Shown: piece after piece, positions 7,309 through 14,510 of the stretch | How the letters are laid out: each line of letters starts with the position of its first letter | Numbering within the stretch: the first letter of the stretch is position 1 | Origin: Mediannikoviicoccus sp037890055 | Lineage (GTDB): Bacteria > Bacillota > Clostridia > Tissierellales > Peptoniphilaceae | DNA length: 53,666 nt | Assembly (NCBI GenBank): GCA_037890055.1 | Contig: JBBKBD010000012.1 | Strand: one strand, 5' to 3' | Made by a program: the position numbers and the translations under genes | The notes under the pieces: model-generated | Database searches by the model: none | Told to the model about the DNA's origin: nothing | What the model saw: only the letters and a program-made list of their open reading frames with translations

Positions 7309-8805
7309 ATGGTTAATTGGATAATATTTATTGTAGCTTCATGTGTCCTAATTGGTGTAGGATACATGTCAGGAAGAAAGATCGAAAAAGACCAAGTAGA
7401 GGGAGAAGGTTTTCTTCTTGGAGCAAAACAAATTGGACCGTTTATCGGTGCTGGAACATTAATGGCAACAGGATATAGCGGTTGGGGATTTATAGGTTCT
7501 CCTGGTACTGCATATGCCTATGGAACAATTGAGCTATTGGCAAACTTTTTCTTTGCACCTGCAATAACCTTTGGTACACTTTGGTTTGCAAATTACATGA
7601 GAAAAAATGCAGAATCTATGGGTGGACTTACCGTACCAGAGTATCTATCAAAGATACATAGAGGTACAGAAGCAGAACGAAGAAGAGTACACTTGTTAGC
7701 AGGATTTGCTACACTTATGTTCTTAACTGTATATATAGTTGGACAAATCAGAGCTGTCGGCCTTGTTGCATCAAAATGGCTTGGAGTATCTGAAGCCATA
7801 GCGGCAACAATATTGTTATTAGTAGTAATCATATTCACTATGCAAGGTGGACTACTGGCAGTTGCTATAACAGATACCATCATGTGTGTTGGTATGTTAG
7901 TTTCAGCAATTATAGTAGTTATAGTAATTAAGCAAGATATTTCATTACTTGAGCTTGTTGATAAATTAGGTGAAATAGATCCTAAAATAACAAACCCTGC
8001 TACATCAGTACCTTATGGACGTAGCAAATACCAGGTATTTTTAGTATTTATCTATGCCTTGTTATTTACAACAACACTTCCATATATGTCAGTAAGATTT
8101 TTGTCATTGAAAGAAGATTTAAAAGTTCATAAAATGGCTCTATATATGGCACCTATGGGACTAATTCTTAGTTTTATTCCTATGGTAGGTCTTTATATGA
8201 GATATAAAAATCCTGGACTTGACAATCCAGATGCAGCAATGCCAGTATTTCTAAACACATATGTACACCCAGCTATAGGTGGTGTGATAACGTTATTTAT
8301 TCTATTCGCAATGTTATCAACAATAAGTTCGGTGCTACAAACGCAAGCTTCTGCACTTTCCCACGACATGTACGTTTCTATTAAAAAGAAAATGCATCCA
8401 AAGGGAGATAAATTTAACAGACTTATGGTACTTGTAATAGCATTAGTATCATTATGGTTAACATTCGTTGCACCACAAGGTATGTTAAATCAAATAGCAT
8501 ATATAGGAACAGGTGGTCTTATAGCAATGTTCTTAGGACCTACAATTGTACAAATTTTCATAAAAGCTAATGCTAAGACATGTTTTGTTTCAATGCTTGC
8601 AGGACTTATTACAAACGTAGTATTAGTATTAGGTGTAAATACAGGTTGGGTAGAAGCTCCAATTCTTGGAGGACTTGCTTCCGCACTTGTATATGCAGTA
8701 ATGGGATATATAACAAATGGAAATAAGAGAATACCTGATGGATATAACGAAAAGAAAATAGAAGAAGCTCTTGAAGAAGCAAAAGAAGAAGTGGCAGCAA
8801 AATAA
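7309..8805 (+). CDS. sodium:solute symporter (SSS family)
   Basis: 498 residues with about 13 membrane segments, the size and topology of SSS (SLC5-like) symporters such as PutP and PanF. Recognisable SSS features are the conserved N-terminal helix with G-x-G-x-x-S-G-R-K and the G-A-G-T-L-M-A-T-G-Y-S-G-W-G segment (about residues 47-60) that lines the sodium and substrate sites. Further features are the G-G-L-x-A-V-A-I-T-D-T segment (about 180-190) and the L-S-T-I-S-S-V-L-Q-T segment near residue 340. The C-terminus is a charged Glu/Lys-rich cytosolic tail. It is translationally close to the 37-residue peptide. The substrate cannot be read from sequence. Context suggests a guanidino compound, or the amine acted on by the amidinotransferase. 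Arginine, proline or glycine are alternatives. Confidence 0.9.
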   Translation: MVNWIIFIVASCVLIGVGYMSGRKIEKDQVEGEGFLLGAKQIGPFIGAGTLMATGYSGWGFIGSPGTAYAYGTIELLANFFFAPAITFGTLWFANYMRKNAESMGGLTVPEYLSKIHRGTEAERRRVHLLAGFATLMFLTVYIVGQIRAVGLVASKWLGVSEAIAATILLLVVIIFTMQGGLLAVAITDTIMCVGMLVSAIIVVIVIKQDISLLELVDKLGEIDPKITNPATSVPYGRSKYQVFLVFIYALLFTTTLPYMSVRFLSLKEDLKVHKMALYMAPMGLILSFIPMVGLYMRYKNPGLDNPDAAMPVFLNTYVHPAIGGVITLFILFAMLSTISSVLQTQASALSHDMYVSIKKKMHPKGDKFNRLMVLVIALVSLWLTFVAPQGMLNQIAYIGTGGLIAMFLGPTIVQIFIKANAKTCFVSMLAGLITNVVLVLGVNTGWVEAPILGGLASALVYAVMGYITNGNKRIPDGYNEKKIEEALEEAKEEVAAK

Positions 8806-8842
8806 ATAAATCAATTTTAAACAAACAACTCAATTAAAATAA

Positions 8843-8876
8843 AAAAAGGAGATGCATCGCATCTCCTTTTTATATT
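8843..8876. terminator. bidirectional terminator between symporter and crp-like gene
   Basis: A 13-bp stem (AAAAAGGAGATGC / GCATCTCCTTTTT) with a 3-nt loop carries A-rich and T-rich flanks on both sides, so it can serve both converging genes. Its right arm runs into the stop codon of the regulator gene on the minus strand. Confidence 0.85.
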
Positions 8877-9523
8877 AATTCTTCCAGTAAGTCTGGCCTT
8901 AACACTTTTACATTAACTCCTTTGACTTCTATTATCCCTTCACTTTCCATAAATTTAAGCTCTGAATTTAAACAAGATCTGTTAACTCTTAAAAGATCTG
9001 CTAACATTTCTTGAGTCTTTGGAAGTTTTAAAGGATTTACCAAGTCCATATGTAATAGCCAATAAGCCAAACGCTGATTTATTTTATAGTACTGAGTGGC
9101 ACGAAGAACAAATTTATTAAAACAAAGGTACTCTGACACAAAGGTCAACACATTGTTCATAAGAATCAGGTTATTGTCTATAATAGGTTTAAGTTCTTCA
9201 AAGGGCATAAAGTATACTTCAGATTTTTTTATTGCATAAACATCATATGGAAAGTTGGAATATTTGCCATAGTGGAGGTAAAATGGGAAAGCATCTCCTT
9301 CGCTATAGTAGGAAGAAACAATCTCTTTGCCATTAATCATATATTCCGTGGTCTTTAGGCAACCCTTCCGGATGAGTAAAATATATTTTAGGAATTCGTC
9401 ATTTCTAACAGAAATATTTTTAGCTTCATAATAATAGATTTGAGGATTTATATCTTGAATTGCTTGGGCAGTATCATCGGATATACCTTCAAATATTTTA
9501 AAATCGAGTAAATCTACCATCAA
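8870..9523 (-). CDS. Crp/Fnr-family transcriptional regulator
   Basis: 217 residues. An N-terminal cyclic-nucleotide-binding-like beta-roll (about residues 10-115) is followed by a long dimerisation helix and a C-terminal winged helix (about 155-217) with L-P-K-T-Q-E-M-L-A-D-L-L-x-V-N-R-S at the recognition helix. There is no obvious Fnr-type Cys cluster, so oxygen sensing by an Fe-S cluster is unlikely. The gene converges on the ADI/amidinotransferase/symporter block. Crp/Fnr proteins such as ArcR regulate ADI operons in other Firmicutes, so control of arcA here is a reasonable inference. ATG follows AAGGAGGATATTG. A 17-bp palindrome about 29-45 bp upstream of the start suggests autoregulation. 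Confidence 0.88.
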   Translation of the reverse strand: MMVDLLDFKIFEGISDDTAQAIQDINPQIYYYEAKNISVRNDEFLKYILLIRKGCLKTTEYMINGKEIVSSYYSEGDAFPFYLHYGKYSNFPYDVYAIKKSEVYFMPFEELKPIIDNNLILMNNVLTFVSEYLCFNKFVLRATQYYKINQRLAYWLLHMDLVNPLKLPKTQEMLADLLRVNRSCLNSELKFMESEGIIEVKGVNVKVLRPDLLEELI

Positions 9524-9551
9524 TATCCTCCTTTTTTAATGTACATATATT

Positions 9552-9568
9552 AATCAACATTGTTGATT
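9552..9568 (-). promoter_or_regulatory. 17-bp perfect palindrome upstream of crp-like gene (operator candidate)
   Basis: AATCAACA-T-TGTTGATT is a perfect inverted repeat with 8-bp arms and a 1-nt centre, lying 29-45 bp upstream of the regulator ATG. A possible -35 (TTGATT on the minus strand) lies just upstream, so the palindrome would fall in the core promoter spacer, a classical repressor position. Auto-repression is the simplest reading. Confidence 0.5.
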
Positions 9569-9688
9569 GTTAAAATCAAAACGAAAGAAAAATTAATACT
9601 TGTTCACACTTAAGTTTAACATAGAGAGGGTGTAAATGGAAGAAAACATTTAGCGTTAGAAGATGTTTTTATTAAAATTTTTATAATA

Positions 9689-9728
9689 AAAAACCGTTTA
9701 GATATGAATACCATATCCAAACGGTTTT
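9689..9728 (-). terminator. intrinsic terminator of DUF1846 gene
   Basis: A long stem (CCGTTTAGATATG pairing with CATATCCAAACGG, one wobble) and a 5-nt loop have A/T tracts on both sides. On the minus strand it is followed by a T-rich tract just after the DUF1846 stop codon. Confidence 0.8.
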
Positions 9729-9730
9729 GT

Positions 9731-11209
9731 CTAAATATAAATTGGTTTATTTTCAAATACCGATTCACAAGTTGCTTGAATGCCAAGTTTTTTAAATAAT
9801 TTTTTATCCACGGAGCCAAGCATTGCAGATATATGAACCTGAGCGTTCTTTAGTTTTGGTATTTGATCCAGTGCAAGTTGCGCCTTTTCATCATTTGCCG
9901 CAGATATTGAAAGGGCAATTAATGTTTCGTCTATATGAAGTCTTGGGTTCTTGCTACCAAGATAATCTGTCTTTAATTTTTGAATAGGCTCAATTGCTTC
10001 CGGTGATATAAGATGAACTGGGTCATCAATGCCCGCAAGGTACTTAAGGGCGTTTAATATAAGTGCTGCAGACGGTCCAAGTAGGTCGGAAGTCTTTCCC
10101 GTAATAATGTGTCCGTCGGAAAGTTCTATTGCCGCAGCTGCAAAGCCTGTTTCGTCGGCCCTTTTCATAGCTGCCGTAACAACGGGCCTGTCTTCTGGAC
10201 TGAGTTTTAGTTGCTTCATCAAAAGTTCTGTTCTATACACCACGGAATGATTTATTCTTCCCTTTGCATATTCGTTTAAAGCGTCATAATATCTTCTAAT
10301 AATCTCTTGTTTAGAAGCGTCTTTACAAACTTCGTCATCTGATATACAAAATCCAGCCATGTTTACACCCATGTCAGTTGGTGAATAGTATGGAGAACTA
10401 CCGTAAATCATTTCGAACATTGCTTTTAAAACTGGAAATATTTCAACGTCTCTATTGTATGACACCACAGTTTCGCCGTAGTGTTCAAGATGATAAGGGT
10501 CAATCATATTTATATCGTTAAGGTCTGCTGTTGCCGCTTCATATGCCAAGTTAACTGGATGCTTAAGTGAAAGATTCCATATAGGGAAGGTTTCAAACTT
10601 TGCGTATCCCGCCCTAATACCTCTTTTTTGATCGTGGTATAGTTGTGATAAACAGGTTGCCATCTTTCCACTTCCAGGTCCCGGTGCAGTTACTACAATT
10701 AACGGTTTAGTTGTCTTTATATACTCGTTTTTTCCAAATCCCTTTTCGCTAACGATATTCATAACATCCGATGGATAGTCTTCTATTATATAGTGGGTGT
10801 ACACATCTATTCCAAGATTTGTAAGTCTTTCTTTAAATAGGTCAGCTCCTGGTTGCCCAGTGTACTGAGTTATAACAACGGAACCTACATATAATCCATA
10901 CTTTTCAAAGCAGTCTATAAGACGTAGAAGCTCTATGTCATAGGTTATACCAAGGTCTCCTCTAACCTTATTCTTCTCAATATCCTTAGCATTAATGGCT
11001 ATGATTATCTCAATTTCTTGGGACAGTTCCATCAAGAGTCTAAGCTTTATATCTGGTTCAAAACCAGGTAATACCCTTGAGGCGTGGAAGTCGTCAAAGA
11101 GCTTTCCACCAAATTCAAGATAGAGTTTGTTGTCAAACTGTTCTATCCTCTTTCTGATATTTTTTGATTGTAGTTCAATATATTTATCTTTATCAAAACC
11201 GATTTTCAT
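9731..11209 (-). CDS. DUF1846 domain-containing protein
   Basis: 492 residues, full length for the DUF1846 family of conserved Firmicute proteins of unknown biochemical role. A nucleotide-binding-like loop, A-P-G-P-G-S-G-K-M-A-T-C (about residues 175-186), follows I-V-V-T. Later blocks D-M-G-V-N-M-A-G-F and A-M-K-R-A-D-E-T-G-F-A are well conserved in the family as I recall it. It looks cytosolic, with no signal peptide or membrane helix. It has its own terminator and a short upstream gap to the DUF4153 gene. A P-loop-dependent enzyme is plausible, but I cannot name a reaction. Confidence 0.88.
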   Translation of the reverse strand: MKIGFDKDKYIELQSKNIRKRIEQFDNKLYLEFGGKLFDDFHASRVLPGFEPDIKLRLLMELSQEIEIIIAINAKDIEKNKVRGDLGITYDIELLRLIDCFEKYGLYVGSVVITQYTGQPGADLFKERLTNLGIDVYTHYIIEDYPSDVMNIVSEKGFGKNEYIKTTKPLIVVTAPGPGSGKMATCLSQLYHDQKRGIRAGYAKFETFPIWNLSLKHPVNLAYEAATADLNDINMIDPYHLEHYGETVVSYNRDVEIFPVLKAMFEMIYGSSPYYSPTDMGVNMAGFCISDDEVCKDASKQEIIRRYYDALNEYAKGRINHSVVYRTELLMKQLKLSPEDRPVVTAAMKRADETGFAAAAIELSDGHIITGKTSDLLGPSAALILNALKYLAGIDDPVHLISPEAIEPIQKLKTDYLGSKNPRLHIDETLIALSISAANDEKAQLALDQIPKLKNAQVHISAMLGSVDKKLFKKLGIQATCESVFENKPIYI

Positions 11210-11271
11210 ATGTCCCCCTAATATTCAAAATACATATTAAGTTTACTACAAAACGCTGAATTGTGCCATTA

Positions 11272-12906
11272 TTATTTGAAGATATAGCCTTCAAAATATC
11301 CTAATCCATAGTCTTTAGTTGCAGTATCATATTCAATACTAAGCTCTGTTAGAAAAACTTTTATATTTTCATTTTTTTCAAAATCTAATTCAAATGGCTT
11401 TTCTTCGTTTAATTTTTTTATTTCATCTGAAAGCTCATTAATATCATAAGTTATTTCTTCGCCGTTAAGACTAAAAATTACCTTCTCACATTGAACTTCC
11501 ACCTTAAAATCATTTACTTTATTACTTGAAATTTCCACCATCTCGTTATAAGTTGAAATATCCATAGAATTAAGTTTTGAAAAGTGATAGATTTCCAAAT
11601 TTTCGTAAATATTTTCTTCGGAAGCTTCACCTTGAAGCTTAGTAACATCGATCTTTTTGTTTTCTTGTAAACGACCAAGTTCATCCCTATATTTAAAATA
11701 ATTTAAAATGGAAGATAAATTATTTTTTTCTGCTCTACTAAGTTTAGAAATGTCTGAATCAGAAGAAATATTATTTCGTTCAAGAATTTTATCAAAACGC
11801 TTAGCTTGACTGTTCAAACTCATATTGTAACTATTTATTGGGCCAATGGTTGATACAAGTATAAATAAAGCTAACATAGCAATGGAAATCACATTACTTT
11901 TTCTATTGCAAAGAATATTGTAAATCATAAATAAAGTTAGGTATATTCCAATTAGAATAACATAATATCTATTTTCTGTAAGGCCAAAGTTTGATATTCT
12001 GTGACCCATGGTGTAGTACATTAGTCCCAAGAAAACAAGAGAACTACAAGGCAGATAAAATCTTATTAGCACATTGGAATTTTTTCGTCTTTCTGGACTG
12101 AAAAATATTATGAAAAAGGCAAGTATTCCATATACCAAAGCCAAGTAACATACGATTCTTAGTGGCATCACACCTTGGGCAATAATCTTTACAAAGTAGG
12201 CAATAAGCACAAGGCTAAAGATAATTTCAATTGGAATTAAAATATTATTTAAAATCTTAAGTCCAAATTGCGGTTCCTCCCATGAATCTTCTTCAGCTTC
12301 ACTAGGGAAATTATTTAAAAACATCCACAAGTTTAAAGTGCCAAGACTTAGGGCCATGGCCTTTAAAATATATTCGTCCATTCCCCTTAGTCCAAATAAC
12401 ATAAATATGGAAAAGATTATTAAAGTCACTCCAAGCCAAACAATAAAGGAAAGCAGTGTTGAAATAAATAAAGACCTTATAATCCTATAAACATAAAACT
12501 CGTGGTTTGTTGGGTTATTGTACTTTTCTGCAATTAAACTAAGGGAGATAAAGAAAAAGCATAGTCCAAAAAAGTAAATAAAGTTTTTAGAAAATTCATT
12601 ATCCCAAGTTCTTCCTAAAAGCCTATATGTCAAAAAAACTATAACAAATCCTGGCACATAACTTAACATTCCAGATATTTCAGTCGGCTTTTTATTTAAT
12701 TTGCCATTTAATATTTCGATAAATATAAACACAAATAGTCCAACCAAACAAGTTGTTACATACCTAATTAGCTTATCAGAAAATGAATAGTCGTCCACGA
12801 CTAAACACATAAGTACACCGATTACAAGTCCCATAAAAGTTGAAACTGGGAAACGCAAAAGGGTATTTTCAAAATTCATAAAATTTTTCTTTAGAAATTT
12901 TTTCAT
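11272..12906 (-). CDS. DUF4153 polytopic membrane protein
   Basis: About 544 residues from the start chosen here. The N-terminal ~375 residues hold roughly 11-12 membrane segments. The C-terminal ~170 residues form a soluble, probably extracytoplasmic, Lys/Glu-rich domain. An upstream in-frame ATG at 12921 would overlap the preceding XRE gene by 14 bp. The ATG at 12906 is preferred because GGAGGATTAAA lies directly before it, and it begins 1 bp after the XRE stop. It is the third gene of a tight DUF2975-XRE-DUF4153 operon, a recurrent arrangement in Firmicutes. The biochemical role is unknown; the association with a small XRE regulator suggests an envelope function. Confidence 0.8.
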   Translation of the reverse strand: MKKFLKKNFMNFENTLLRFPVSTFMGLVIGVLMCLVVDDYSFSDKLIRYVTTCLVGLFVFIFIEILNGKLNKKPTEISGMLSYVPGFVIVFLTYRLLGRTWDNEFSKNFIYFFGLCFFFISLSLIAEKYNNPTNHEFYVYRIIRSLFISTLLSFIVWLGVTLIIFSIFMLFGLRGMDEYILKAMALSLGTLNLWMFLNNFPSEAEEDSWEEPQFGLKILNNILIPIEIIFSLVLIAYFVKIIAQGVMPLRIVCYLALVYGILAFFIIFFSPERRKNSNVLIRFYLPCSSLVFLGLMYYTMGHRISNFGLTENRYYVILIGIYLTLFMIYNILCNRKSNVISIAMLALFILVSTIGPINSYNMSLNSQAKRFDKILERNNISSDSDISKLSRAEKNNLSSILNYFKYRDELGRLQENKKIDVTKLQGEASEENIYENLEIYHFSKLNSMDISTYNEMVEISSNKVNDFKVEVQCEKVIFSLNGEEITYDINELSDEIKKLNEEKPFELDFEKNENIKVFLTELSIEYDTATKDYGLGYFEGYIFK

Positions 12907-12907
12907 T

Positions 12908-13111
12908 TTAATCCTCCACATATTCTAAAATATCTCCTGGCTGACAGTCCAGTGCTTCACATATTTTGCTTAAGGTGTCGAAGCGAACCGCCTTTGCCTT
13001 GTCATTTTTTAAAATGGATATATTCGCCATGGTTATACCCACCCTTTCAGAAAGTTCTGTCACTGACATCTTTCTCTTTGCAAGCATTACATCAATATTT
13101 ACTCTAATCAT
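12908..13111 (-). CDS. XRE-family helix-turn-helix regulator (YozG-like)
   Basis: 67 residues, essentially one Cro/C1-type HTH: M-S-V-T-E-L-S-E-R-V-G-I-T-M-A-N-I-S-I-L-K-N covers helices 2-3. It is typical of the short XRE proteins encoded next to DUF2975 membrane proteins. ATG follows AGGTGATACT. It begins 8 bp after the DUF2975 stop and ends 1 bp before the DUF4153 start, so the three genes are co-transcribed. It probably controls its own operon. Confidence 0.9.
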   Translation of the reverse strand: MIRVNIDVMLAKRKMSVTELSERVGITMANISILKNDKAKAVRFDTLSKICEALDCQPGDILEYVED

Positions 13112-13119
13112 AGTATCAC

Positions 13120-13587
13120 CTAAATAGTTAAGTCGCTGTCGTCTTGAAGATTAACAGCGTCATACATCAAGATGCAAACCAGGGACAGTGCCATGTAAAC
13201 CATGGCTAAAACCAACAAGAAGATTATATTAATAATCAACAAGTGCATAGTTTGTAAAGATAAAACCATTGCCAAAATACTACATATTAAAACGATAAAA
13301 ATATTTACAATTATTGAAATCCTAATAAATTTTAAGTAGTTCAGGTTCTCAGAGGTAAATATTTTATCATTATAAATATTTTCGTAAATACATAGACAAA
13401 TATATCCGCAGTATAAAATTGGCAAAAGCTCTGCCCATGCCATAATGTTCCAAATAAGTTTTCCACTATCATTATTTTTAAAAACCAAATCAATTCCTGT
13501 AGGTATTAACTCAAAAAGCGAAAAAGCTATAAAGAGTATTAAAAAAATAGAAATCAATTGTAAAGCTCTACAGTAAGTTTTTTTCAT
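13120..13587 (-). CDS. DUF2975 membrane protein
   Basis: 155 residues with four hydrophobic segments (about residues 10-32, 46-70, 85-110 and 118-143) and a short acidic tail. The size, topology and adjacency to a YozG-like XRE gene match the DUF2975 family. ATG follows GGGAGGTTCTT. It is the first gene of the operon; a promoter would lie in the AT-rich stretch 13590-13700. Function unknown. Confidence 0.82.
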   Translation of the reverse strand: MKKTYCRALQLISIFLILFIAFSLFELIPTGIDLVFKNNDSGKLIWNIMAWAELLPILYCGYICLCIYENIYNDKIFTSENLNYLKFIRISIIVNIFIVLICSILAMVLSLQTMHLLIINIIFLLVLAMVYMALSLVCILMYDAVNLQDDSDLTI

Positions 13588-13738
13588 AAGAACCTCCCTT
13601 TTCTTAAATTATAGCAAAAATTTATCGAAAGTCAATAAATAATTGTCGAAAAAGAATAAAATATCTTACATATTTTTTACAATTCCTTTAAAATTTCTTT
13701 ACAGTTTAGGTGGACAATATAATAAAGGAGGGTTACAT

Positions 13739-13816
13739 ATGAAGACCTTTATACTAGTAAGCAAAATAATGATGTTTTTTGCAGTAGTGGCAGTGTTTTT
13801 AGAAATATTTATATAG
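13739..13816 (+). CDS. 25-residue hydrophobic peptide (small ORF)
   Basis: A 25-codon ORF (M-K-T-F-I-L-V-S-K-I...L-E-I-F-I) with a near-perfect AAAGGAGGG Shine-Dalgarno 7-8 bp before ATG. Nearly the whole product is one hydrophobic helix after a short Lys-containing start. TATAAT-like sequence lies at 13718-13723. It occupies the otherwise empty 373-bp gap between the divergent DUF2975 operon and the GNAT gene. It could be a small membrane regulator, a type I toxin-like peptide, or noise. The RBS quality argues that it is translated. Confidence 0.5.
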   Translation: MKTFILVSKIMMFFAVVAVFLEIFI

Positions 13817-13896
13817 AGTTATATGTGGAAGACATTAGACTTTGATAGTTACAATGAGTTATGAAAGAACATTTGAATATTTAAATTTATAAAAGT

Positions 13897-13940
13897 AAAG
13901 GGACTCTATTTTAATTGCAAATAGGGTCCTTTTAATATAT
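13897..13940 (+). terminator. terminator-like hairpin before GNAT gene
   Basis: AAAGGGACTCTATTT pairs with AAATAGGGTCCTTT (one bulge, one wobble) around a 7-nt loop, followed by a TTTTAATATATTCTTTT tract. It probably ends the short transcript carrying the 25-codon ORF. Confidence 0.65.
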
Positions 13941-13960
13941 TCTTTTACATAGGTGATGAA

Positions 13961-14476
13961 ATGGATCTTATTATAGAAAAGGCAAAGCCACAACAGGCAA
14001 AAGAAATTTTAGACTGCATAAAAAAGGCGGTAACAGAGTCGGATAATTTAATAGTGACCATGGACAACTTAAAGAACTATACGGTTATAGAAGAAAAGTT
14101 TTTAATCGAAGGCTATAGCAGATCAAAGACGGGACTGATGTTAGTTGGCATGGTGGATGAAAAAATAGTTTCCATTGGAACGCTACAGGGAAATGATATA
14201 ACCTCCAAGTCGGGACATAGAGTAACCCTTGGAATCTTTGTACTAAAAGATTATTGGAATATGGGAATAGGAAGACAAATGATAACAGCCATGTTAGACT
14301 ACTGCGTGGAAAATCCATATATTGAAATCGTGGACCTAGATGTCAGGGCGGACAACGAAGCTGCCATTGGACTTTACGAGAGATTTGGTTTCGATAGAAT
14401 TGGTTACTACGAAGACTACTTTAAAGACGAAGATGGAAACTATGGAGACGCTGTGCTAATGGCTTTATATTTGTAA
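13961..14476 (+). CDS. GNAT-family N-acetyltransferase
   Basis: 171 residues with the GNAT core: the beta4 strand (H-R-V-T-L-G-I-F-V), the acetyl-CoA pyrophosphate loop near W-N-M-G-I-G-R-Q-M, and the V-D-L-D-V-R-A-D-N-E-A-A-I-G-L-Y-E-R-F-G-F signature, followed by G-Y-Y-E-D-Y-F-K-D. It resembles YesJ/PhnO-like acetyltransferases, but the acceptor cannot be predicted. ATG follows AGGTGATGAA. It is monocistronic. Confidence 0.9.
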   Translation: MDLIIEKAKPQQAKEILDCIKKAVTESDNLIVTMDNLKNYTVIEEKFLIEGYSRSKTGLMLVGMVDEKIVSIGTLQGNDITSKSGHRVTLGIFVLKDYWNMGIGRQMITAMLDYCVENPYIEIVDLDVRADNEAAIGLYERFGFDRIGYYEDYFKDEDGNYGDAVLMALYL

Positions 14477-14479
14477 CAA

Positions 14480-14506
14480 AAAAGGTGCTTATCTTAAGCA
14501 CCTTTT
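14480..14506. terminator. bidirectional terminator between GNAT gene and CWB2 gene
   Basis: A 12-bp perfect stem (AAAAGGTGCTTA / TAAGCACCTTTT) with a 3-nt loop lies between two converging genes. Confidence 0.88.
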
Positions 14507-14510
14507 GTAA

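Noticed and set aside
13897..13935. Attenuator controlling the GNAT gene
   Set aside because: The hairpin is just as well explained as the end of the short upstream transcript, and no alternative pairing is visible.
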